Source of the DNA: Scilla litardierei
Lineage: Eukaryota > Streptophyta > Magnoliopsida > Asparagales > Asparagaceae
Direction of reading: 5' to 3'
NCBI GenBank assembly: GCA_030789695.1
Contig: CM061130.1
Coordinates: 9,663,860-9,727,859 of the forward strand
DNA length: 64,000 nucleotides
A program made the translations under genes and the position numbers. How positions within the stretch are numbered: the stretch's first letter is position 1; each line of letters begins with the position of its first letter. The notes beneath the pieces were generated by a model. It searched no databases, was not told where the DNA came from, and saw nothing but the letters and a program-made list of their open reading frames with translations. Positions 32,393 through 44,195 of this stretch are shown in pieces.

Positions 32393-34714
32393 TGTCACGA
32401 CCCGCTTCCCTAAAATGGAGGCGAGTACGTGAAAAGGTCCGCACGAGAGTGGAGCTGTGAAGCCCCAAACCCGATAAGCGTCCACAATACAAAAACAGGT
32501 CCCTGTAACCACAACAGAATAGCAATAATAACACAAGGAGAGACTGAAATAAAATTCACATCTCACAAATATTGTCCAACATCACAAAAGTCCAACATCT
32601 AGAAAAGCCACCAGGCTAAAAGAAAAGAGTCTAAAGGCCCAGAACAAGGCCAACAAAAGATACGACAACAACAAAGCAAAGTATAGGTGCCACGCACCGA
32701 TAACAAAACAACTGTCTAACAAAAGTAAAACACAACGAAGACACTAGGACTGGTCCCCAGTGTCCACGTACTCCCCGTCAAACACAAGCACGGGCACGGC
32801 GTCTGCAAACACCTCGTCCCCAACAAGTAACTCAGGCTCGGGCTCTAACATGTGTCACCCAAAAGAGAAAAGGGGCACATGTCAGCAAGTCGAACGACTT
32901 GTGCAAGGAAACGGGAATAATGGTAAACTAGCAACCTAGCAATTAAAACATGGTGCATGGCAAGTAAAGTACGGTGGTAACAAGTAAGGTAAAGGAGAGT
33001 ACAAGTGGCAAGTATCAAGTGGTAGGGGTGACATGTAATGTCAAGTAACAAGTAAAGTACAAGGGATCACTCAACGAGTGCCCTATTGCCCGCAGGCTGT
33101 GTTCAAGTATCAAGTACAAGGGGTCACTCAACGAGTGCCCTATTGCCCGCAGGCTGTGAGGAGCTCGTCCTATGGAACACGAGCCAGAAAGTGTATTTGA
33201 TGAGTATGGCGTAGGGGTGCACCTAGCCGGAACGAGTAACACTAGTATGTAGCGATGCTACGCAATCACGATGAGTATTCAAGCATGCAATGACATGAGC
33301 AGATAATTTGCATACCGTTAATTAAATTAAACGTGACAGGCGAAATGCAATGACATGAACATATTCGCGTACCGTTAGTTAAATTAAACATGGCAGTTAA
33401 AATGCAATAGCAGTTAAGGATGCATGGATGACATGAACAGTTATTTTCGCGTATCGTTAAGGAAAGTAAACGTGACATACAAGCATGATGAAAGTGACGG
33501 ACCAAGCTTCGTTGTCAAGCTAGGTCAATTGCGTCTAAACGGCTATCCTTTCACCGTCTAGTCTCTTTTACGCTAAAGCAAGGTAAATGGCCTAAGACAT
33601 GGCCTAAATCAAGAGATGCAAGTTTCACTTGCCTATCACCGGGGAGAACGGTTACGAAAGTTCGTCTCCGCGGATGCTAGCCTACGGGGAATCGCGAGAG
33701 GAGGCGGAAGGAACACTCCGGGGAACCCTAGGACCAGATCTGGAAAAGATTGGAGAAGTTTGGGGAAACTAGGATTTTGGGGGATTTGGGGATTTTGATG
33801 GGTTTTGAGTGTGATTTGAGGAAGATGAGAGGTAGATAGGGTAGATGGATGGTTTGGATGATGGATTTAGGGCTTGGAATGAAGCAATGGAGCTTGGAGG
33901 AAGATGGGGGCTCAATGGGGGTGGAACTAGGGCTTAGGGTCGTGTTGGAGAAGATGAAGTCGTTTGGGAGGGGTATTTATAGGCTAGGCTGGCGGCTGCC
34001 CAGAAATTAGGGTTTTAACACAGACTAGTCGGTCAAAGAACAACCACTGACCGACTAGTTTGGTAACTAGTCGGTCGGTCGACCAACGCAGACCGACTAA
34101 GTGCAAACAGTAACTCCTGAACGAAAATAGGATTCTAGAGTTAGTCGGTCCATGAACAAGTACTGACCGACTAGTTTAGCATCTAGTCGGTCGATGAACG
34201 TTCTTAGACCGACTAAGAGTAAACAGTAACTGATACAAAAATAAGATGATGAGTTAGTCGGTTCAAGAAGCATTGCTGACCGACTAGTTTGCAACCTAGT
34301 CGGTCAACCAACGTTCGTAGACCGACTAACGATAAACAGTAGCTTCCTCAGAAAATTAGAAAGCTCACTAGTCGGTCCAAGAAGGATTGCCGACCGACTG
34401 GATCGTCATCTAGTCGGTCGGTGGCCCTTCTTACTCCGGCTAATGAGCACAGAAAAGTTCCGATTCGGAGCGCGAGGCCCCGTGATCGAATCCTAAGACT
34501 CCTAGGCTTGATCTAATAGTTAGATATGACCGTTGTGAAGCCAGTCACAAACGACGTACTTCGAAATCGACAATCCTAAGAAAGAAGCGAGAAAATGCGA
34601 CGAATCGATCGAAAATGAAAACTACGGAGACGAAAACCACACAAGAGGAGAAAATCCACCAAAACATATATTATATTATATTAAAGTCCAGATTCATGAA
34701 AAGCAGTCGTTACA
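32393..34714 (-). repeat. 3' LTR of the Tekay-like element
   Basis: On the minus strand it starts TGTAACGACTG at 34714 and ends GGTCGTGACA at 32393. The order is inverted-repeat array (34430-34023), TATA GCCTATAAATAC (33984-33973), intron-less leader junction at 33694/33695, hairpins and small reading frame. A 57-bp direct duplication lies at about 33056-33160. Confidence 0.93.
32744..32851 (-). CDS. Conserved 35-codon acidic reading frame in the Tekay LTR
   Basis: From ATG at 32851 to TAG at 32744-32746 it encodes 35 residues rich in Glu and Asp, with motifs MLEPEPE, DEVFADA and TGDQS at the end. The same frame is in the 5' LTR (39893-40000) and, diverged, in the solo LTR (43533-43640) with identical length, start and stop. 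Changes between the two families include about nine synonymous third-base substitutions and no insertions or deletions. No known domain is recognised. It lies in the leader before gag, so it could be an upstream reading frame acting on translation, or a small protein. Confidence 0.5.
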   Translation of the reverse strand: MLEPEPELLVGDEVFADAVPVLVFDGEYVDTGDQS

Positions 34715-34730
34715 TCCTCCCCAACTTAAG
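34715..34730 (-). other. Polypurine tract of the Tekay-like element
   Basis: On the minus strand AAGTTGGGGAGGA lies directly before the LTR start TGTAACGACTG, as in other Tekay/Del elements. Confidence 0.85.
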
Positions 34731-34760
34731 AAAAATTTCGTCCTCGGAATTTCCAAAAAC

Positions 34761-37700
34761 TCACGAGTCCGGAAACAAAAGTGGGAAACGCTCTCGCATC
34801 TCATCCTCGTTCTCCCAAGTAGACTCTCCAGGTGAACCGTGTCGCCACATCACCCTCACAAGATTGACAATCTTGTTCCGAAGCGATTTCTGACGCCTGT
34901 CCAGAATCTGCACTGGATGCTGGTCATACGTCATATCGGGGCGAACGGTAATCTCCGAAAAATCCACCGCATGAGACGGATCGCTAATGTATCGACGAAG
35001 CTGCGACACATGGAAAACATTGTGAACTCCTTCCAAAGACGGCGGCAAGGCCAAGCGATAAGCTACCTCGCCAACCCTCTCCAAAATGTCAAATGGTCCA
35101 ATGTATCGCGGGCTCAACTTTCCACGCTTCCCAAAACGAATCACACCACGATTCGGGGAAATCTTCAAGAACACATGGTCGCCTGGCTGAAACTCCAAAG
35201 GACGCCGTTTAGCATCCGACCAATGCTTAAAACGGTCCTGAGCAATCCTCAACCTCTCCCGAATATTCCTGACGATCTCCACGGACTCCACGATCATCTC
35301 AGGTCCCAACAACTCCCGATCACCAACGTCATCCCAACTCAATGGCGATCGACATTTCCTCCCATAAAGAGCGGCGAATGGCGCCATGCCAATACTCGCC
35401 TGGAAGCTGTTGTTGTAGGAAAACTCTACCAGATGTAGATGGTCCTCCCACGAACCCTTGAAATCCAACATGCACGCCCTCATCATGTCTTCCAAAATCT
35501 GAATCGTCCTCTCGGACTGGCCATCCGTCTGCGGATGGTACGCCGTGCTGAAACTCAGACGCGTACCCAAACTCTTCTGCAAACTCTGCCAGAACTGAGA
35601 TGTGAACCTCGTGTCTCTGTCAGACACGATACTCACGGGGACTCCATGAAGTCGCACAACCTCCTGCACGATTCACGTTACATCACTATCTAAACTAGGA
35701 AGAGGAAATAAAACGGAGAGTAAAAGAATTTACCTCCATATATCTCCTCGCTAGCGCCTCAGTGGACTGCCCCACTCGGAACGGAATAAAGTGCGCAGAT
35801 TTGGTCAATCGATCTACGATCACCCAAATCGCGTCATTCTGCTTCGGACTCCGAGGTAGTCCAGTCACGAAATCCATAGTGATGTGTTGCCACTTCCACT
35901 CCGGAATCGGAAGCGGTTGTAGCAACCCGGTCGAACGCTGATGCTCCGCCTTCACTTGCTGGCAAACCAAACACTTGGCTACACTCCGAGCCACGCTCCT
36001 CTTCATACCATGCCACCAATAATTCAGACGAAGATCCCGGTACATCTTGGTGCCACCAGGATGCACAGAATACGGCGAACTGTGTGCCTCCACCATCAAT
36101 TCCTCTCTGATATCCCCAGTAGGCACACACAACCTGGCTCCAAACCTCAGCGAGCCATCCTCATGAATCAAAAAGTCAGTCCGCAGACCGGCTTCCACCA
36201 TCTCCCGAATCCTGACCAACTTCGGATCCTCAGCCTGGCCAGCCTTAATCCGATCCACGATCGTCGACTGTACCTGCATGTACATCAACGACGAAGCCTC
36301 TCCAGGAAGAACAATCTCCACGCCAGACTCGCAAAAATCCTGCTGCAATCTCCACTGCGAGGTCAAAATCATCACCGCCGGAAGCCTACTCAAAGCATCC
36401 GGAACCACATTCACTTTGCCAGGGTGAAACTGCAAATCAATATCATAATCCGCCATAAGCTCCAACCATCGACGCTGTCGCATGTTAAGCTCCTTCTGAG
36501 TGAAAATATACTTCAAGCTTTTGTGATCGGTGAAAATCTTCACTTTCTCACTCAGCAAGAAGTGCCTCCAAATCTTAAGAGCAAACACAACGGCAGCCAA
36601 CTCCAAATCATGCGTCGGATAATTCTTCTCATGAACCTTAAGCTGACAAGACGCATACGCCACAACATGCCCATGCTGATGCAACACACAACCGAGACCC
36701 TTGCCAGAAGCATCGCAAAAGATCTCAAATCCACCGCTGCGATCAGGCACAACAAGAATAGGGGCACTCGTCAACCTCTCCTTCAGAATACCAAAAGCAC
36801 CCTCACAATCATCCGACCAAACAAAAGCAACATCCTTCCGCGTCAACCTGGTCATCGGCTCAGCAATACGAGAAAAGTCCTTAATGAATCGCCGATAATA
36901 ACCAGCAAGTCCAAGAAAACTCCGAATCTCAGACGCTGACGACGGAACAGGCCACTCCCTGATGGCCCGAATCTTCTCGGGATCCACTGAGATACCATCT
37001 CCAGTCACCACATGCCCGAGAAAAGCAACTCTATCCAGCCAAAACTCGCACTTCGAAAACTTAGCATACAAACGATGCTTCCTCAAGATCTCCAACACCG
37101 TCCTTAAGTGCGAGGCATGCTCTTCCTCCGACTTCGAATAGATCAGAATGTCGTCAATAAAGATAACGACAAACTTATCCAAAAAGTCGTAGAAAATCAG
37201 GTTCATCAGATTCATGAAAACTGCGGGCGCGTTAGTTACGCCGAAAGGCATAACCACGAACTCATAGTGTCCATACTTCGTCCTGAACGCTGTCTTCGGA
37301 ACATCTCCCTTCTTCACCTTCAACTGATGGTAACCACTCCTCAAATCCAATTTAGAAAACACCCTCGAACCTCCAAGTTGATCAAAAATATCATCGATGC
37401 GAGGCAACGGGTATTTATTCTTAATGGTCACCGCATTCAATTCCCGATAGTCCACGCACATGCGACGCGAACCATCCTTCTTCTTAACCAACAACACCGG
37501 TGCTCCCCACGGAGACACGCTAGGATTAATATAACCCTTCCGCAAAAGCTCATCCAACTGCTTTCGCAACTCTTCCAACTCTGCATGTGCCATACGATAC
37601 GGCGCCTTCGAAATCGGCTGCGCACCTGGAACAAGATCGATAGAAAATTCCAAAGCCCGATCAGGCGGTAAACCAGACATCTCCTCGGGGAAGATGTCGC

Positions 37701-39398
37701 CAAAATCTCGCACCACAGCTGGCCACTCCAGCTCCATCTGCATAGCCACAGCCTCCACCGGCCTGGCCCGAAATCTGACAGGACCAAGCGAACTGCTACC
37801 ACGACTGAACTCAAACACTGGGTGTCCGGGAATCTCGAACACCACCTTCTTCCTCCGACAGTCGATCGTAGCATAGAAGCTCGCAAGCCAATCCATCCCA
37901 AGAACTGCATTATAGTTGATGATGTCGTGGACAATGAAATCAGCACAAAGCTCTCGTCCACAAACCACCAACGGGCAAGAATTGCACCCACGATGCACCG
38001 AGACCACACCATTCCCTGTAACGATATTCCAACTCTTCGGAAGAGGGGACGTCGACAAGGAATGCCTCTCCACGAAGCTCCGAGAAATAATGCACATCGA
38101 TGCACCAGAGTCAAAGAGGACTCGTGCAGGAAATGTGCACACCAAAATCACACCTAATCAATCAATTAACAATCAAATCCTAGTCTAGCAAACAATCATG
38201 AGCAAGCAACCAATATAATCAAAAATCAACTAACTAAGGAAGATAAATAGCTAGAATGAGCGTTACCTGCAATAACTTCATCCACGGCCATGCTCTCCTC
38301 CTCAGTCATCAGAAAGGCCTGCCCTCTCGGCGGAACAGCCTGCCGAAAGGCCTGTCTCTGTGGAACAAGGGGCGCTCCACGTCCAACGGGCACAGGAGCT
38401 CGCTGCTGCAACGGCTGTGCTGCAATAGGAGCCCGCCAAGGCTGTCTCGACTTCGGACACTCCCGGATGGTGTGGGCAGGATCTCCGCAGACAATGCACT
38501 GTCCTAGAAACCTCCTACACTGATCCCTGAGGTGTCCAGTCTTGCCACAGAAATGGCAAGTCTTCAGGATAGGCCCTCCTGGCCTCTTGAACTGCACCGG
38601 ATGACTAGGCTTGAAACCAGGCCTAACCACCGCCCTGGCCTGCTCCATAGGCCTCTTCCCAGCTCCGAAAACATGTCCCTTCCTCTGATTCAAATTCAAC
38701 TCCTGCCGCCTCGCAGCAATCAGAACCTTCTGATATGTCTCCAAGTCAGAAGAGGTCACAAAGCTCTGAAGCTCCAAGGCAAGTCCCTGGAGAAATCGCT
38801 GAGCTTTCTCATCGGCATCCTGCACCATCTTAGGTGCAAACCGACTGAGCCTCGTGAACTCCTGGTGGTACTGATCCACCGACAAGCTCCCCTGCTTCAG
38901 ATCTATAAAGCGCTGCAGCATCACCTGCCGAGCAGCCTTCGGGAAGAACTCTCCATCGAATCTGGACTTGAAGGTAGCCCAGACGATCGGCTCCACCAGC
39001 ATCTTCTCTTCAGCATCCCACCAATTCCTGGCGTTATCCTTCAGCTGCCTCTTAGCCAGATCAACCCATCCAGCCGGGTTAATTTTTGCCATTGCCAAGT
39101 TATCCTCAATGTTCCTTATCCATTCGTCGGCAGCCAGAGGACCCTCAGAACCATCAAAGTATGCGGGACCCAGCTCCCGAAATTGCTTCGCTCCTGGCTC
39201 AGAGCGAGGGGCATCGGGAAGAGCCCGGGCAGCTCGAGCAGGTGGAGCATTCTGGACTTGCAAAAGCACGCCCTGCTGCACTTGCATCATCTGGATCATC
39301 ATCCGCATCATCTCACCGCTGGTGGGTTCCCGCTCAGGCTCCTCATCATGAGGGAGCGCACCACTACCACCACCACGGGTGAATCGTCTTCCTGCCAT
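34761..39398 (-). CDS. Tekay-like gag-pol polyprotein with two introns
   Basis: Three exons, 39398-38267, 38153-35734 and 35663-34761, total 4455 nt and encode 1484 residues with no internal stop. Gag holds the Retrotrans_gag domain (about residues 75-235) and two CCHC knuckles, [14 protein letters not shown] (about 281) and [14 protein letters not shown] (about 301). Protease has VLFDSGAS. Reverse transcriptase has [24 protein letters not shown] and the active site [12 protein letters not shown]. RNase H has [14 protein letters not shown] and [11 protein letters not shown]. Integrase has an HHCC finger ([11 protein letters not shown]), [10 protein letters not shown] and [12 protein letters not shown]. 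The C-terminus ([19 protein letters not shown]) looks like a chromodomain. The ATG is the first after the LTR, 143 bp away. The introns separate gag from protease and cut the integrase core. Confidence 0.9.
35664..35733 (-). other. Predicted 70-bp intron in the integrase coding region
   Basis: On the minus strand ATGGAG|GTAAATTC is the donor and ATCGTGCAG|GAGGTT the acceptor. Joining the exons gives RRYMEEVVRLHG, as expected for this family ([12 protein letters not shown]). Unspliced, the frame hits a stop at 35695. The length is not a multiple of three. Confidence 0.75.
38154..38266 (-). other. Predicted 113-bp intron between gag and protease
   Basis: On the minus strand ATTGCAG|GTAACGCTC is the donor and TTGATTGATTAG|GTGTG the acceptor, with an AT-rich interior. 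Joining the exons gives [13 protein letters not shown] in frame, matching the usual Tekay sequence there. Unspliced, gag ends at 38226 with 13 unrelated residues. Confidence 0.78.
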
Positions 39399-39511
39399 CT
39401 AGTGACAAAGAAAACGAATCAGATTAGACCCATAGCTTATGACTCGGACATCGAACTTAATTTGTTGGACATTCAAATGTTATTATCGTCATTCCAAGAA
39501 TCGCAGTTACA

Positions 39512-39541
39512 GAAGGACCTGTATGGGCCACCACTAAAACC
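39512..39541 (-). other. Start of the Tekay internal region, unusual primer-binding site
   Basis: The first bases after the LTR are GGTTTTAGTGGTGGCCCAT. The standard TGGTATCAGAGC is absent. The same sequence follows the LTRs of both LARDs, so it is conserved and probably functional. TGGTGG nine bases in is one possible primer site. Confidence 0.45.
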
Positions 39542-41863
39542 TGTCACGACCCGCTTCCCTAAAATGGAGGCGAGTACGTGAAAAGGTCCGCACGAGAGTG
39601 GAGCTGTGAAGCCCCAAACCCGATAAGCGTCCACAATACAAAAACAGGTCCCTGTAACCACAACAGAATAGCAATAATAACACAAGGAGAGACTGAAATA
39701 AAATTCACATCTCACAAATATTGTCCAACATCACAAAAGTCCAACATCCAGAAAAGCCACCAGGCTAAAAGAAAAGAGTCTAAAGGCCCAGAACAAGGCC
39801 AACAAAAGATACGACAACAACAAAGCAAAGTATAGGTGCCACGCACCGATAACAAAACAACTGTCTAACAAAAGTAAAACACAACGAAGACACTAGGACT
39901 GGTCCCCAGTGTCCACGTACTCCCCGTCAAACACAAGCACGGGCACGGCGTCTGCAAACACCTCGTCCCCAACAAGTAACTCAGGCTCGGGCTCTAACAT
40001 GTGTCACCCAAAAGAGAAAAGGGGCACATGTCAGCAAGTCGAACGACTTGTGCAAGGAAACGGGAATAATGGTAAACTAGCAACCTAGCAATTAAAACAT
40101 GGTGCATGGCAAGTAAAGTACGGTGGTAACAAGTAAGGTAAAGGAGAGTACAAGTGGCAAGTATCAAGTGGTAGGGGTGACATGTAATGTCAAGTAACAA
40201 GTAAAGTACAAGGGATCACTCAACGAGTGCCCTATTGCCCGCAGGCTGTGTTCAAGTATCAAGTACAAGGGGTCACTCAACGAGTGCCCTATTGCCTGCA
40301 GGCTGTGAGGAGCTCGTCCTATGGAACACGAGCCAGAAAGTGTATTTGATGAGTATGGCGTAGGGGTGCACCTAGCCGGAACGAGTAACACTAGTATGTA
40401 GCGATGCTACGCAATCACGATGAGTATTCAAGCATGCAATGACATGAGCAGATAATTTGCATACCGTTAATTAAATTAAACGTGACAGGCGAAATGCAAT
40501 GACATGAACATATTCGCGTACCGTTAGTTAAATTAAACATGGCAGTTAAAATGCAATAGCAGTTAAGGATGCATGGATGACATGAACAGTTATTTTCGCG
40601 TATCGTTAAGGAAAGTAAACGTGACATACAAGCATGATGAAAGTGACGGACCAAGCTTCGTTGTCAAGCTAGGTCAATTGCGTCTAAACGGCTATCCTTT
40701 CACCGTCTAGTCTCTTTTACGCTAAAGCAAGGTAAATGGCCTAAGACATGGCCTAAATCAAGAGATGCAAGTTTCACTTGCCTATCACCGGGGAGAACGG
40801 TTACGAAAGTTCGTCTCCGCGGATGCTAGCCTACGGGGAATCGCGAGAGGAGGCGGAAGGAACACTCCGGGGAACCCTAGGACCAGATCTGGAAAAGATT
40901 GGAGAAGTTTGGGGAAACTAGGATTTTGGGGGATTTGGGGATTTTGATGGGTTTTGAGTGTGATTTGAGGAAGATGAGAGGTAGATAGGGTAGATGGATG
41001 GTTTGGATGATGGATTTAGGGCTTGGAATGAAGCAATGGAGCTTGGAGGAAGATGGGGGCTCAATGGGGGTGGAACTAGGGCTTAGGGTCGTGTTGGAGA
41101 AGATGAAGTCGTTTGGGAGGGGTATTTATAGGCTAGGCTGGCGGCTGCCCAGAAATTAGGGTTTTAACACAGACTAGTCGGTCAAAGAACAACCACTGAC
41201 CGACTAGTTTGGCAACTAGTCGGTCGGTCGACCAACGCAGACCGACTAAGTGCAAACAGTAACTCCTGAACGAAAATAGGATTCTAGAGTTAGTCGGTCC
41301 ATGAACAAGTACTGACCGACTAGTTTAGCATCTAGTCGGTCGATGAACGTTCTTAGACCGACTAAGAGTAAACAGTAACTGATACAAAAATAAGATGATG
41401 AGTTAGTCGGTTCAAGAAGCATTGCTGACCGACTAGTTTGCAACCTAGTCGGTCAACCAACGTTCTTAGACCGACTAACGATAAACAGTAGCTTCCTCAG
41501 AAAATTAGAAAGCTCACTAGTCGGTCCAAGAAGGATTGCCGACCGACTGGATCGTCATCTAGTCGGTCGGTGGCCCTTCTTACTCCGGCTAATGAGCACA
41601 GAAAAGTTCCGATTCAGAGCGCGAGGCCCCGTGATCGAATCCTAAGACTCCTAGGCTTGATCTAATAGTTAGATATGACCGTTGTGAAGCCAGTCACAAA
41701 CGACGTACTTCGAAATCGACAATCCTAAGAAAGAAGCGAGAAAATGCGACGAATCGATCGAAAATGAAAACTACGGAGACGAAAACCACACAAGAGGAGA
41801 AAATCCACCAAAACATATATTATATTATATTAAAGTCCAGATTCATGAAAAGCAGTCGTTACA
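39542..41863 (-). repeat. 5' LTR of the Tekay-like element
   Basis: It matches 32393-34714 over its whole length with very few substitutions. The small reading frame is at 39893-40000 and the inverted-repeat array at 41172-41580. It is followed by the duplicated GGTAT. Confidence 0.93.
39893..40000 (-). CDS. Conserved 35-codon acidic reading frame, 5' LTR copy
   Basis: It is the same reading frame as at 32744-32851, with ATG at 40000 and TAG at 39893-39895. In this LTR it lies downstream of the promoter and upstream of gag, so it is the copy that would be in the leader of the genomic RNA. Confidence 0.5.
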   Translation of the reverse strand: MLEPEPELLVGDEVFADAVPVLVFDGEYVDTGDQS

Positions 41864-41868
41864 GGTAT

Positions 41869-43184
41869 ATTGTGTGTAGGTAGTTATGTATTAGCTGCAT
41901 GAGTGTAAGTGTGATATACATATGATAGTAGGATTATAATGTTTGATTGGTATTACTTGTTTTTATGAGATGTCGTATGCGTGTATACCATGAGGTATAC
42001 CCGACTACTGCATATCTTAACTTATGTATGAAGTGAATGTGTATTGATGTACCAATTATAGGTGGATGGATATGGTATGAATATATACGATGCTTGGGTG
42101 TGACTATAGGTAAATACTTTTATTAGGGAGAATATTGTAATTATAGGTGTGCTGATGTTTGTAATAATATCATGGTATATGAAGTGATTGAAATATGTGA
42201 TATTACCTGGTTAGATATTAAGGATGTTTGACATTTAGATATGTATGTGGTTATGTTGGTAGACGTGTATGCATTAGCTAGTAATGGCATATGTATGGAT
42301 GCTATGTTACGCATATGGAATTATTCCGCTATGATTTTGAGTCTCACTCAAGCTTGAGTGGGTACACTCTATGTACATTGGTGTATTGTATGTGGTTGGT
42401 GTATAGTGATGGATGATGTATGTATAATGTTTGGATTGTTTGTGCCTGGTTGTGTTACGCACACGACTGTGGGTGGCTATAACAATATATAGTTATGTGA
42501 GTTGGTCTTGTGGTATAGTTATTCACTAAGGATTTGGTTGCGTGAATATATGTGCGCTAGCTAAACTAGGTGCGTAGATGTGCTAAGCATATATTGGTGT
42601 GATTGGTGTATATATGAATGAGATATTAGCGTGTGTGGGTGTGCACCATGCACGGGTAAGTATGTGATAGTTATAGGAATTGGTGACTATGGTATGTGTG
42701 GTGTGTCGTGATTATAGCTATAGGACTATATATGGAGTGATAATATGGTGAAATGTGTGCATGCATTTGAATGACTATAAATTGTGAAATTATAATGATG
42801 GTGAATGTATATTAGATATAATGAACTTGTTTTAACAATCGTATGGTGTGATTTCGCGTGTTGATTGTTTGGCGCATACTAGGAGATATAGGGACTAGTG
42901 TATTCTTATTGTCTTGTCCATAGGTAGTTACCTATGCGTGTAGATTCCAATGGTATTTTCTAGTGTGAAATTATTTTCATATAAGTAAGAGAGACTTGGT
43001 TATTTTCATATAGTGTGTAATAAGTGTTTTATAGCTATATAGAATATACTTGCCTATATGAATGATTTGAATACATGAATGGAGTTGTTTGATTAAAATA
43101 ATTATAAGTGTACTATGTGCGTGAATATATATTTACTTCCGTGGTGTTAATAATTGACTACCTAGAGTATATATATATATATAT
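41869..43184 (+). other. LARD copy 1 internal region, middle part
   Basis: AT-rich, non-coding continuation of the LARD between the Tekay insertion and the solo LTR. It ends in a (TA) run at about 43167-43187. Its sequence corresponds to the reverse complement of about 52980-54150 in copy 2. Confidence 0.75.
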
Positions 43185-43532
43185 ATAAGTGTCACGCCCC
43201 GCTTCCCAAAAACGTGGAGGCGAAGCGTGAGAAGGTCCGCTCAGACTTGAAGCTACAAAGCCGCAAGTCCGATAAGCGTCAATCACTTTAAACTGCAGGT
43301 CCTTGCAACGCGAAACGAAACAAAGATAATAATAACGAAAGAGACAAAAAGAACATCTCAGAATATCCATAATAATAAATCTCAACAACGCAGAAAAGCC
43401 ACCAGGCTACAAATAAAAGAGTCTAAAAAGAGGCCTAGCATGGCCAACAAAAGTACAAAGTACGAAAACAAAGAAAAGGTGCAAGCACCGACATCTAACA
43501 GCAACCTAAAGCAAAGCAAGTAAAATCAGTCT

Positions 43533-43640
43533 CTAAGACTGGTCTCCGGTGTTCTCGAACTCCTCAACGAACGTAGGCTCGGGCTCAGCGTCAGCAAACA
43601 CCTCGTCCTCAGCAACTGTCTCTGGCTCAGGGTCTAACAT
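43533..43640 (-). CDS. Conserved 35-codon acidic reading frame in the solo LTR
   Basis: From ATG at 43640 to TAG at 43533 it encodes 35 residues with MLDPEPE, EDEVFADAEPEP and NTGDQS. Length, start, stop and these motifs match the Tekay LTR frame, although the two LTR families differ greatly elsewhere. The translated product is strongly acidic with no recognised domain. Confidence 0.5.
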   Translation of the reverse strand: MLDPEPETVAEDEVFADAEPEPTFVEEFENTGDQS

Positions 43641-44195
43641 GTGACACCCAAAAGAGCAAGGGGCACATGTCAGCAAGTCTGGAAGACTTGTGCAAGTGAA
43701 ACTGAAAGGTGGTGAAAGTAAAGCAACCTAGCAGTTCTAGCATGATGCAATGACATGACAGTTTAAAGTAATGAGTGCAACAAGTAGGGTAAAGTAAAGT
43801 AAAGTACGAGCATGGCATGACATTCACAAGACAAGTACAAGACAAGAAAAGTAAGCACCTCGTGCACAGAGATTCCGTCTTTTGGCTAGAGTGGCTGCGC
43901 GGGCCAACTCCTAAGCTCAAGCGAACGTTTATCCCTACCCCTCCACGTGTGTCGAGCCAGGGCCTTACCCCCGAACGGTAATGCTCGCTTCTGGACCACG
44001 AGCCAGGAAGTGTGTAAACAAGTATGGCGTAGGGGTGCACCTAGCCCGGGACAAGCAAGTACAAGTATGTAGCGTGTGCTACGAATGCAACATTCAATGC
44101 ATGGATGACATGACATGGCAGTTAAAGTAAAGCGTACAGGTAAGGAAAGTAAACGTGACAGTTTAGCATGCATGAACAACAATTTTAAGGGGTTG

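Larger units (their letters stand above)
32393..41863 (-). mobile_element. Intact Tekay/Del-like Ty3/gypsy chromovirus retrotransposon
   Basis: Two 2322-bp LTRs (32393-34714 and 39542-41863) are flanked by GGTAT at 32388-32392 and 41864-41868. On the minus strand the order is 5' LTR, gag-pol (39398-34761), polypurine tract, 3' LTR. The two LTRs are the same length, and only about five substitutions were noticed by eye (about 0.2%), so the insertion is very young. The polyprotein frame is open after removal of two introns. It is the only element in the window that looks able to be active and is the probable helper of the LARDs. Confidence 0.93.

Noticed and set aside
35941..39581. Long plus-strand frames (332 and 349 codons) opposite the Tekay gag-pol
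   Set aside because: They are antisense to a strongly supported polyprotein and have no conserved domain.
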